From NCBI GenBank assembly GCA_964582705.1, contig CAZOTE010000032.1, positions 1 to 20,884 of the forward strand: a DNA stretch of 20,884 nucleotides, written 5' to 3'. The notes beneath the pieces were generated by a model. It was not told where the DNA came from and ran no database searches. It saw nothing but the letters and a program-made list of their open reading frames with translations. Of the stretch, positions 14,956 through 20,884 are shown piece after piece. How positions within the stretch are numbered: the stretch's first letter is position 1; each line of letters begins with the position of its first letter. The position numbers were made by a program, and so were the translations under genes. The stretch is from Alkalibacter sp964582705 (lineage in GTDB: Bacteria > Bacillota > Clostridia > Eubacteriales > Alkalibacteraceae).

Positions 14956-15303
14956 TTAATTTGCAAAGTCCTTGACCTGGATGTATCCGTCCACATCGTT
15001 TAACCTTTCCATGTCGTTCATTATGGTTTCATCAGACTTTAAGTTTTCAAAAGTTATATTAAGGATATCGGTTAAAGCGGTGCTTGAAGCATCCAAGGAG
15101 TAGAAGGAAAGCTTTTCTTGTTTAGTGACCGTGACCAGTCCTAAGTCCCTCAACCTACCAAGGTTTTTGGATATTTTGGGTTGTGCTTCATCCATTATCG
15201 CCTGAAGCTGACACACGCACAGGGTTTTTGAATTTAGAAGCAGCAAAATCCTCAAACGGGTTTCATCCGACAGAACCTTGAAAATATTTATCATTGCGTT
15301 CAT
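14956..15303 (-). CDS. ArsR/SmtB-family metal(loid)-responsive repressor
   Basis: A 115-aa winged-helix repressor. The N-terminus FKVLSDETRLRILLLL is the standard ArsR start, followed by the metal-site segment SKTLCVCQL with Cys29 and Cys31, the CxC of the alpha3 (3N) arsenic/cadmium-sensing site, and the recognition helix QPKISKNLGRLRDLGLV. The beta wing KQEKLSFYSL follows. Binding of a thiophilic metal(loid) at the cysteines would release the operator; this is family knowledge. GAGGTG is 5 nt before the ATG at 15303; an in-frame ATG three codons later is less well placed. First gene of the operon with the permease and thioredoxin-like gene. Confidence 0.92.
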   Translation of the reverse strand: MNAMINIFKVLSDETRLRILLLLNSKTLCVCQLQAIMDEAQPKISKNLGRLRDLGLVTVTKQEKLSFYSLDASSTALTDILNITFENLKSDETIMNDMERLNDVDGYIQVKDFAN

Positions 15304-15338
15304 ATGAACACCTCACATTCATATTGATGCACATATAC

Positions 15339-15385
15339 ACATATATGCATATGTATATAATAAATCAAAAAGATTGACTTGTCAA
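15339..15385 (-). promoter_or_regulatory. Promoter and ArsR-type operator of the arsR-permease operon
   Basis: On the minus strand, TTGACA (15385-15380) and TATTAT (15362-15357) are 17 bp apart. Directly downstream, the dyad ACATAT-ATGC-ATATGT (15339-15354) covers the expected start region, in an alternating A/T-rich tract typical of ArsR-family operators. The -35 lies inside a second short dyad, TTGAC-TT-GTCAA (15374-15385). Repressor binding is inferred. Confidence 0.7.
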
Positions 15386-15497
15386 CTTAAAAAAAGAACC
15401 GCTCCTTTGTTTTAATACTGCAATGAGTATGTATTTTCAATCATGGGTATTAAATATAGGAGGGTTGCATAAAAATAAATTGCCTTGGAGGAATTTT

Positions 15498-16583
15498 ATG
15501 TACAAGATACTGGTTATTAACCCAGGCTCCACATCCACAAGATTGGCGCTTTATGAAGATGGAACAGAGCTTTTTAGAGAAAAAATAAATCATCCAAAGG
15601 AAGAGTTAAACGCATGCAAAAGCGTTATGGAACAGTGTCCATTAAGAAAAAATGCAGTGATCAACCTGTTAGACAGGTGGAAAGTGCCAATAAATGAATT
15701 GGCGGCTGTGGCGGGAAGAGGAGGCACCTTGAGGCCTATTAGAAGCGGAACCTACGTTGTCAACCAACGAATGATAGAAGACTGTATAAGCGGCGTGGGC
15801 GGCCATCATGCTTCAAACCTAGGTGCTGTTATTGCCAAGGAGATTGCAGATGAGGTTGGTATTCCGGCTTTTGTGGTAGATCCACCTGTAGTCGATGAAT
15901 TGGGTGAGTTGGCCAGGATAACGGGCTTGCCCGAAATAAAAAGAAAAAGTAGGTTTCACGCTTTGAACCAAAAAGAGTGCGCTAAGGCTGCAGCAAATGA
16001 ACTAGGAAAGAGTTATCGAGAAGCCAGAATTATCGTAGTTCATTTGGGAAGCGGGATTTCAATAGGAGCCCATATTTGCGGTCAGGTGGTAGATGTCAAC
16101 GACTGCTATGATTCGGAAGGGCCGATAATGCCGGAAAGGGCTGGAACTTTGCCGGCTGGTGATCTCGTCAAGATGTGTTATTCCGGCAAATTCACCCTGG
16201 AAGAGATGCAAAAAAAACTTACTGGAAAAGGCGGAGTATATGCCTATTTAGGGACAAGTGACATGATAAGAGTCAAGGAAAAAGTCGATCTAGGGGATAA
16301 GGTGGCAAAGCTCTTATACGACGCCATGGCTTATCAGGTATCGAAATTTGTGGGGGCGCTATCAACGGTTCTTGAAGGCAAAGTGGACTGCATCGCAATG
16401 ACAGGAGGCCTGGCGGGCGACGATGATTTTACAAGGATGGTATCTTGCAGGGTGGACTGGATAGCGCCGGTGAGGGTTTATCCAGGAGAAATGGAAATGG
16501 AAGCACTGGCGAAAGGAGTTCTTGAGGTTTTGCAAGGAGCTGTAGAAGCAAAAATTTACTGTGATGATTTTATAATTGATTAA
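15498..16583 (+). CDS. buk: Butyrate kinase (also acts on isobutyrate and branched-chain acids)
   Basis: Converts acyl phosphate plus ADP to the free acid plus ATP, the energy-yielding last step of butyrate or branched-chain acid formation. It belongs to the acetokinase family: signature 1 ILVINPGSTSTRLALY at the N-terminus, the phosphate-binding HLGSGISIGAHICGQVVDVND, and the butyrate-kinase-type SEGPIMPERAGTLPAGDLVK. Length of 361 aa is typical. The frame is open to 15423, but GGAGG (15487-15491) and the family's usual N-terminus fix the ATG at 15498. It is the first gene of a five-gene cluster with the 2-oxoacid:ferredoxin oxidoreductase. The adjacent VorB-type enzyme argues that isobutyryl- or isovaleryl-phosphate is a natural substrate. 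The partner phosphotransacylase is not in the window. Confidence 0.95.
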   Translation: MYKILVINPGSTSTRLALYEDGTELFREKINHPKEELNACKSVMEQCPLRKNAVINLLDRWKVPINELAAVAGRGGTLRPIRSGTYVVNQRMIEDCISGVGGHHASNLGAVIAKEIADEVGIPAFVVDPPVVDELGELARITGLPEIKRKSRFHALNQKECAKAAANELGKSYREARIIVVHLGSGISIGAHICGQVVDVNDCYDSEGPIMPERAGTLPAGDLVKMCYSGKFTLEEMQKKLTGKGGVYAYLGTSDMIRVKEKVDLGDKVAKLLYDAMAYQVSKFVGALSTVLEGKVDCIAMTGGLAGDDDFTRMVSCRVDWIAPVRVYPGEMEMEALAKGVLEVLQGAVEAKIYCDDFIID

Positions 16584-16598
16584 AGGTCGGGGGTAGCT

Positions 16599-16847
16599 AT
16601 GAGCGCAAAAAGATTTAATGTCATTATTAATCAGGAAAGGTGCAAGGGATGTGGGTTGTGCTTAAGATTTTGTCCGGTAAGTATTTTGAAAATAGACACA
16701 GAGAAGATTAACAAAAAAGGATATCATCCCTCCTCGGTGATTAAGATGGAAAGGTGCCTCGGGTGCGGCAACTGTGCAGTCGTATGTCCAGACGCCGCCA
16801 TAACGATTCAACTTTTAGAAGGCAAGGAAGGTGGAGGTTATGACTGA
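16599..16847 (+). CDS. 2-Oxoacid:ferredoxin oxidoreductase, delta (2x[4Fe-4S] ferredoxin) subunit
   Basis: An 82-aa bacterial-type ferredoxin subunit with two complete cluster motifs: C15-C18-C21-C25 (CKGCGLCLRFCP) and C53-C56-C59-C63 (CLGCGNCAVVCP). Each matches CxxCxxCxxxCP, so it should bind two [4Fe-4S] clusters and pass electrons from the TPP subunit to external ferredoxin. A GGGGG-containing site precedes the ATG by about 7 nt. Its last 8 nt overlap the alpha-subunit start, typical of translational coupling in four-subunit Por/Vor operons. The subunit role is inferred from position and size. Confidence 0.93.
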   Translation: MSAKRFNVIINQERCKGCGLCLRFCPVSILKIDTEKINKKGYHPSSVIKMERCLGCGNCAVVCPDAAITIQLLEGKEGGGYD

Positions 16848-17910
16848 AAAGCTAATGAAGGGAAATGAAGCTCTAGGTGTTGCCGCAATCATAGGGGGCT
16901 GCAGGCATTATTTTGGATATCCAATAACTCCACAAAGCGAATTGATGGAATGCATGGCAAGAGAACTGGATAAAGTGGGAGGAACTTTTCTTCAAGCAGA
17001 AAGCGAAGTTGCCGCAATCAGTATGGTTTATGGTGCTGCGGCTGCAGGGAGCAGAGTCCTTATATCATCCTCTTCTCCCGGAATCGCGTTGATGCAAGAG
17101 GGCATAAGCTATCTGGCAGCAGCTCAGCTTCCCTGCGTGATAGTCAACGTATCAAGAGGAGGACCGGGGCTTGGAAACATACAGCCTTCTCAGGCAGACT
17201 ATTATCAAAACACTAAAGGGGGAGGTAACGGAGATTATAGAACTATCGTATATGCCCCTGAAAGCATACAGGAGGCGGCTGATGTAATGATAAAAGCCTT
17301 TGACATCGCAGACAGGTACAGAAATCCTGTTATCATTTCCGCAGACGGCATGTTGGGGCAGATGATGGAGCCTGTTGATTTGATGACTCCGGTAAAAGAA
17401 AAAAGGATGGAATGCAAAAGTTGGGCTCTAACGGGAACCAGAAGGAGGAGAGAAAAGAATATAATAACTACCCTTTACCTAAATGCTGAGGAGCTGGAAG
17501 GCAAAAACAAGGAACTTAAGAAAAAGTACGACCTGATTGAAAAAAATGAAACCAGATACGAGCTGTACAATATGAAAAAGCCTGTTTTTATAGTAGCGGC
17601 CTATGGAACAATGGCTAGGATCGTTAGGAGTGCTATAGAAATTTTAAAAAACGAAGGGATAGAAGTCGGGCTCGTTAGGCCAATATCACTGTGGCCGTTC
17701 CCCAATAAAGCCTTCGAAGGGTTGCCGGATGGGGTCAAGGGAATCGCAGGCATTGAAATGAGCATGGGTCAGATGATAGATGATGTAAAAATTGCCAATA
17801 ACGGCAGACTGCCTGTTTTCTTTTATGGCAGAACCGGAGGAATGGTGCCAACCCAGGTTGAAATTGCAAAATGGTTGAAGTGCGTTATCGAAGGAGTTGA
17901 AAACAATTGA
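16840..17910 (+). CDS. vorB: 2-Oxoacid:ferredoxin oxidoreductase, alpha subunit (VorB type, branched-chain keto acids)
   Basis: Alpha subunit (356 aa) that, with the beta subunit, oxidatively decarboxylates a 2-oxoacid to acyl-CoA. Family segments are clear: KGNEALGVAAIIGGCRHYFGYPITPQSELMECMARE at the start, FLQAESEVAAISMVYGAAAAGSRVLISSSSPGIALMQEGISY, and the VNVSRGGPGLGNIQPSQADYYQ tract. The overall form is that of the VorB (3-methyl-2-oxobutanoate dehydrogenase) branch, favouring valine, leucine or isoleucine-derived keto acids. The ATG at 16840 is chosen over the GTG at 16831, which lies within the ribosome-site tract. It overlaps the ferredoxin subunit by 8 nt and the beta subunit by 4 nt. 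Confidence 0.93.
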   Translation: MTEKLMKGNEALGVAAIIGGCRHYFGYPITPQSELMECMARELDKVGGTFLQAESEVAAISMVYGAAAAGSRVLISSSSPGIALMQEGISYLAAAQLPCVIVNVSRGGPGLGNIQPSQADYYQNTKGGGNGDYRTIVYAPESIQEAADVMIKAFDIADRYRNPVIISADGMLGQMMEPVDLMTPVKEKRMECKSWALTGTRRRREKNIITTLYLNAEELEGKNKELKKKYDLIEKNETRYELYNMKKPVFIVAAYGTMARIVRSAIEILKNEGIEVGLVRPISLWPFPNKAFEGLPDGVKGIAGIEMSMGQMIDDVKIANNGRLPVFFYGRTGGMVPTQVEIAKWLKCVIEGVENN

Positions 17911-18653
17911 AAACAATATACAGCAGAACTATAGGGCTGACTGATAGAGACACCATATTTTGTCCGGGATGCACTCATGGCATCATACACCGAATAGTCG
18001 GCGAAGTTCTTGAAGAGATGGATCTCATAGAAAACGCGATTGGAGTTTCGGCAGTTGGATGCTCTGTTTTCGCCTACGATTACTTCAACTGCGATATGAT
18101 AGGAGCGGCCCATGGAAGGGCTCCCGCTGTGGCGACTGGTATTAAGAGGGTTCATCCCGATTCGGTGGTGTTTACTTATCAGGGAGACGGGGATCTTGCT
18201 TCAATAGGAACCGCAGAGATAGTCCACGCCGCGGCAAGGGGAGAGAAGATTACCACGATTTTCGTAAATAATGCCATTTACGGAATGACAGGAGGGCAGA
18301 TGGCTCCCACTACGCTGATCGGTCAGAAGACGACAACTACACCTAAAGGAAGGACTATTGAAGGCTGTGGAAGTCCCATCAGAATCAGCGAGATGCTGTC
18401 TACTTTGGAGTGTGTGGCCTTTGTGGAACGAGTTGCGGCTAATAGCCCCGGCAATATAAGAAGGGCAAAGGTGGCTATAAAGAAAGCTTTTGAAGCACAG
18501 ATAAAAGGCGCTGGATTTTCAATCGTAGAAGTTTTATCCTCTTGCCCAACAAACTGGGAAATGAAACCTGAAGAAGCTCTTAAGTGGATTGAAAGCGTTA
18601 TGATGCCCTACTATCCTCTGGGTAATTTTCGAAATTGGAAAGAGGGTGTTTAA
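17907..18653 (+). CDS. 2-Oxoacid:ferredoxin oxidoreductase, beta (TPP-binding) subunit
   Basis: Thiamine-pyrophosphate subunit of 248 aa. The N-terminal FCPGCTHG (Cys19, Cys22) is the metal or cluster-proximal cysteine motif of beta subunits. The TPP motif GDG (93-95) followed about 27 residues later by NN (121-122) is intact, with the flanking block AIYGMTGGQMAPTT conserved in this enzyme group. Starts at TTG 17907 overlapping the alpha stop, with AAGGAG at 17891-17896. An alternative assignment such as 2-oxoglutarate synthase beta is possible, but the neighbouring VorB-type alpha subunit and butyrate kinase favour branched-chain keto acids. Confidence 0.93.
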   Translation: MKTIYSRTIGLTDRDTIFCPGCTHGIIHRIVGEVLEEMDLIENAIGVSAVGCSVFAYDYFNCDMIGAAHGRAPAVATGIKRVHPDSVVFTYQGDGDLASIGTAEIVHAAARGEKITTIFVNNAIYGMTGGQMAPTTLIGQKTTTTPKGRTIEGCGSPIRISEMLSTLECVAFVERVAANSPGNIRRAKVAIKKAFEAQIKGAGFSIVEVLSSCPTNWEMKPEEALKWIESVMMPYYPLGNFRNWKEGV

Positions 18654-18655
18654 AC

Positions 18656-19201
18656 ATGTATGAACATAGGATAATTTGCTCTGGGTTTGGAGGCCAGGGA
18701 ATACTTTCCATGGGAGAGGTTCTGGCATATGCCGGGATGAGTGAAGGCAGGTTCGTGTCGTGGCTTCCCTCTTACGGTCCTGAGATGCGGGGAGGCACCG
18801 CAAATTGTCAGGTAATAATATCCGAGAAAAGAATAGCATCTCCTATTATAGTAGAAGGGACTTCAGTTATCGCGATGAATCTTCCTTCACTGAGAAAGTT
18901 TGAAAAGTCTCTGGACAAAAAAGGGGAACTCTTAATTAACAGCTCCTTGGTAAAAGAAAAAACAACGGATAAAACAGCTAAGGCACTATATGTTCCTGCC
19001 ACTGAAATTGCCAGAGCCCTCGGCAACGAAAAAGTTGCCAATATGGTCATGATGGGGGCTTTGATACAAAGAACAAAGTGCCTTCAGCCAAATTCGGTAA
19101 AGAAATCCTTAAAGCAGGTGTTTGGAAATTTGAGCGAGGAGCTCTTTAATTTGGATGTAGAAGCCATAAAAAGTGGAAGGGACTATGTATTGGGACTTTA
19201 A
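18656..19201 (+). CDS. 2-Oxoacid:ferredoxin oxidoreductase, gamma subunit
   Basis: Gamma subunit of 181 aa completing the alpha-beta-gamma-delta enzyme. The glycine-rich start CSGFGGQGILSMG (8-20) and the segment VSWLPSYGPEMRGGTANCQVIIS are diagnostic of the POR/VOR/KOR gamma family. The ATG at 18656 is 9 nt after AGAGGG and only 2 nt after the beta stop; the in-frame TTG at 18635 lies inside the beta gene and lacks a ribosome site. Its stop codon overlaps the stop of the convergent amylase, leaving no room for a terminator between them. Confidence 0.93.
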   Translation: MYEHRIICSGFGGQGILSMGEVLAYAGMSEGRFVSWLPSYGPEMRGGTANCQVIISEKRIASPIIVEGTSVIAMNLPSLRKFEKSLDKKGELLINSSLVKEKTTDKTAKALYVPATEIARALGNEKVANMVMMGALIQRTKCLQPNSVKKSLKQVFGNLSEELFNLDVEAIKSGRDYVLGL

Positions 19202-20676
19202 CACTTCGCAATCCATACAGACATTGATCTGCCGGGGCATGGAAAGGTCCCTTCTCCGTTTTCATTGGTTTTGACAGACTCCGAGATGTGTTCTGTAAGA
19301 TCAATGAATGAAGTGTTTTTTGTACCGGTTTTAACAAATAATGAGCCTTCATCCCCATTGCTGATGACGACGACCATGACGCAAGGATGGTCGCGATCAC
19401 CTGTGCGAGCCCAACCTATGCAGTTTGGGTGTTCAAAATAATCAATTTGATTTCCATATGCATAGTGGCGCCTTGCATGCAAAAATTTGTCGATCAACCA
19501 TTTGTGGCTAGGCAGCTCTATATTATGGATTTCACCTTTATAATCAGCATCTGCATAGGTAGCGCCGTAATAGTCTGCTGTAAATACGCAGGGGTATCCG
19601 TCACGCCTTAAAAGTGTAATAGCATATGCTATCGGAGTAAACCAGTGTTCGACCACGGATTCTAATGCTTGAAGGGGCTGTGAGTCGTGATTGCTTACGA
19701 AGGTCACTGCGAGATTCGGGCGATCTTTTATAAGCGTATTGTCAAAAATCTGCCTCAAGTCGTATTCCTTGCCTTTTACGCTGGCATCGGAAAAATTATA
19801 ATGGAGATTGACATCAAATAGCATCAGTTTTTCTTGGGTGTTTTCGATAAACCTGTCTTGGGAGACTCTGTCCCCAGACCAGTATTCTCCAACAGCAAAA
19901 AGTTCCTTGCTCGCATGAAGCTGCATCTGATGGAGCCAATGCCTAAAAAAGTCTGCCTTGACGTGCTTTACAGCGTCAAAACGAAACCCGTCAACTCCGG
20001 TGGTGTCAATGTACCATTTCCCCCAATGTATGAGCTCTTCAATAACGTCTTGATTGTTCATATCAAGGTTGCAGCCCATCAAATAATCGAAGTTTCCCTT
20101 CTCTTCATCCACCTGCTCGTCGAAGCTCTTATCTTTAAATAAATATACAGCATCAGTTTTTTCGTTTAACGCGTTGTAATCCACGGCATTAAAATGCCAC
20201 CAGTGCCATTTTAGAGAAGAATACATATCATCTCGGCCTGGAAAAGTGAAGTTTGTCCAGGCTCTAATCTTTTGCATCTCGCCGATAGGCTTGTGACGGT
20301 CGTCATGGCTATACGGTCTGGCTTCAAGCTCTTCTTCCCGGTCGGCACCCATCTTGTGATTGAAAACTAAATCTGCGTATACTTGAAGGTCATGTTCGTG
20401 GCAAGCGTCAATTGCTTTTATATATGCTTCTTTAGTACCGTATTTTGTCCGTATGCTGCCTTTCTGATCGAACTCTCCAAGGTCGAATAGGTCATAAACT
20501 CCATATCCAACATCCATTCCTCCTCCTACGCCTTTGTATGCAGGAGGAAGCCAAATGGCGGTAAAGCCTGCTTGGGAAAGGTTCTTCGCTTCGCGAGATA
20601 GGGTATCCCAAAGACTTCCATCATCTGGGGTATACCAATGAAAAAACTGAATAATGACGCCATTAATGACAGACAT
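19198..20676 (-). CDS. Cytoplasmic alpha-amylase (GH13, subfamily 5-like)
   Basis: Endo-acting glucan hydrolase of 492 aa. The catalytic barrel carries conserved region I DLVFNH (102-107), region II DGFRFDAVKH with the nucleophile Asp234, region III AVGEYW with acid/base Glu264, and region IV FVSNHDSQPL with Asp331. The start MSVINGVIIQFFHWYTP..GSLWDTL is typical of intracellular bacterial alpha-amylases of the AmyA/amyS type. No signal peptide is present, so it probably acts on cytoplasmic glycogen or imported maltodextrins. AAAGGA precedes the ATG at 20676 by 8 nt, and this is chosen over the more upstream ATG codons at 20685, 20706 and 20730. It is convergent with the oxidoreductase operon and transcribed alone. 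Confidence 0.93.
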   Translation of the reverse strand: MSVINGVIIQFFHWYTPDDGSLWDTLSREAKNLSQAGFTAIWLPPAYKGVGGGMDVGYGVYDLFDLGEFDQKGSIRTKYGTKEAYIKAIDACHEHDLQVYADLVFNHKMGADREEELEARPYSHDDRHKPIGEMQKIRAWTNFTFPGRDDMYSSLKWHWWHFNAVDYNALNEKTDAVYLFKDKSFDEQVDEEKGNFDYLMGCNLDMNNQDVIEELIHWGKWYIDTTGVDGFRFDAVKHVKADFFRHWLHQMQLHASKELFAVGEYWSGDRVSQDRFIENTQEKLMLFDVNLHYNFSDASVKGKEYDLRQIFDNTLIKDRPNLAVTFVSNHDSQPLQALESVVEHWFTPIAYAITLLRRDGYPCVFTADYYGATYADADYKGEIHNIELPSHKWLIDKFLHARRHYAYGNQIDYFEHPNCIGWARTGDRDHPCVMVVVISNGDEGSLFVKTGTKNTSFIDLTEHISESVKTNENGEGTFPCPGRSMSVWIAKC

Positions 20677-20784
20677 GTCGATCATCCTTTCTTTGTAGAT
20701 AAGCATCAGGTTAAGATATGCGATAATCACATCCTGTGATACTCTCTATTATTCCCCAAAATCTTATAATTTAAGCTGTGTTAA

Positions 20785-20813
20785 AAATTATTTATAGAAA
20801 TAAAGATAGTCAA
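20785..20813 (-). promoter_or_regulatory. Possible promoter of the alpha-amylase gene
   Basis: On the minus strand, TTGACT (20813-20808) lies 17 bp from TAATTT (20790-20785). Start would be near 20778, giving a leader of about 100 nt. The -35 is good, the -10 only partial. Otherwise I see no gene from 20677 to the end of the window. Confidence 0.4.
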
Positions 20814-20884
20814 GTGGTAGAATAATAGAACCTGACTTTGGTATCAGACGTTAAAAAATGGTGCTAACTGAATAATAATTGATA

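Noticed and set aside
15423..15497. Longer butyrate kinase from ATG 15423 or TTG 15465
   Set aside because: ATG 15423 has no ribosome site, and AGGAGG at 15458-15463 is too close to TTG 15465. The second site, GGAGG at 15487-15491, fits ATG 15498 and the normal family N-terminus.
15386..15497. Sigma-A promoter for the butyrate kinase operon
   Set aside because: Several TAATAC/TATTAA-like -10 candidates are present, but none has a -35 at 16-18 bp that I would trust.
20731..20884. Start of another gene or RNA at the right edge
   Set aside because: No open frame, ribosome site or tRNA-like fold is visible; only a possible amylase promoter.

Overview
The window looks like a chromosomal segment of a low-GC, anaerobic, amino-acid- and sugar-fermenting Firmicute (Clostridia/Tissierellia-like). 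Reasons: strong AGGAGG-type ribosome sites with frequent TTG/GTG starts, butyrate kinase next to a four-subunit ferredoxin-dependent 2-oxoacid oxidoreductase, a LevR-type sigma-54 activator, and Firmicute-typical DUF502/DUF3788 proteins. No tRNA, rRNA, IS element or CRISPR array is visible. Taxonomy is inferred from gene content only.

Region 1 (1-6200) is a sugar PTS locus. A LevR-family sigma-54 activator and a HAD phosphatase run leftwards. Divergent from them, a textbook -24/-12 promoter (3660-3676) drives Lac/cellobiose-family PTS IIA, IIB and IIC. The 274-bp divergent region holds a perfect inverted repeat and three direct repeats spaced exactly 21 bp, the probable activator sites. A SemiSWEET sugar transporter gene follows behind a hairpin. 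No phosphoglycosidase is present, so the sugar is not identified.

Region 2 (6200-8470) holds poorly characterised genes: a SAM methyltransferase broken by one in-frame TAA, a 48-aa DUF4177-like protein, a DUF502 membrane protein and a DUF3788 protein.

Region 3 (8470-13650) is a complete five-gene Opp/Dpp/Nik ABC importer operon (permease, permease, lipoprotein, ATPase, ATPase). It starts from a perfect-consensus promoter (TTGACA-N17-TATAAT) and has a structured leader with a canonical terminator before the first gene and an overlapping alternative hairpin. This looks like an attenuator or riboswitch of a class I cannot name. A bidirectional terminator ends the operon.

Region 4 (13647-15390, minus strand) is a metal(loid)-type detoxification operon: ArsR repressor, ArsP/YraQ-type permease with a TPFCSC motif, and a small CKKC thioredoxin-like protein. 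Its promoter overlaps a dyad operator candidate.

Region 5 (15498-19201) is butyrate kinase plus the four subunits of a VorB-type 2-oxoacid:ferredoxin oxidoreductase. Together they would turn branched-chain keto acids into acyl-CoA, reduced ferredoxin and, with a phosphotransacylase not encoded here, ATP. Region 6 (19198-20676, minus) is a cytoplasmic GH13 alpha-amylase converging on the oxidoreductase operon with overlapping stop codons.

The strongest candidates for something undescribed are the ABC-operon leader RNA and the helically phased activator array. All other genes look like known families.
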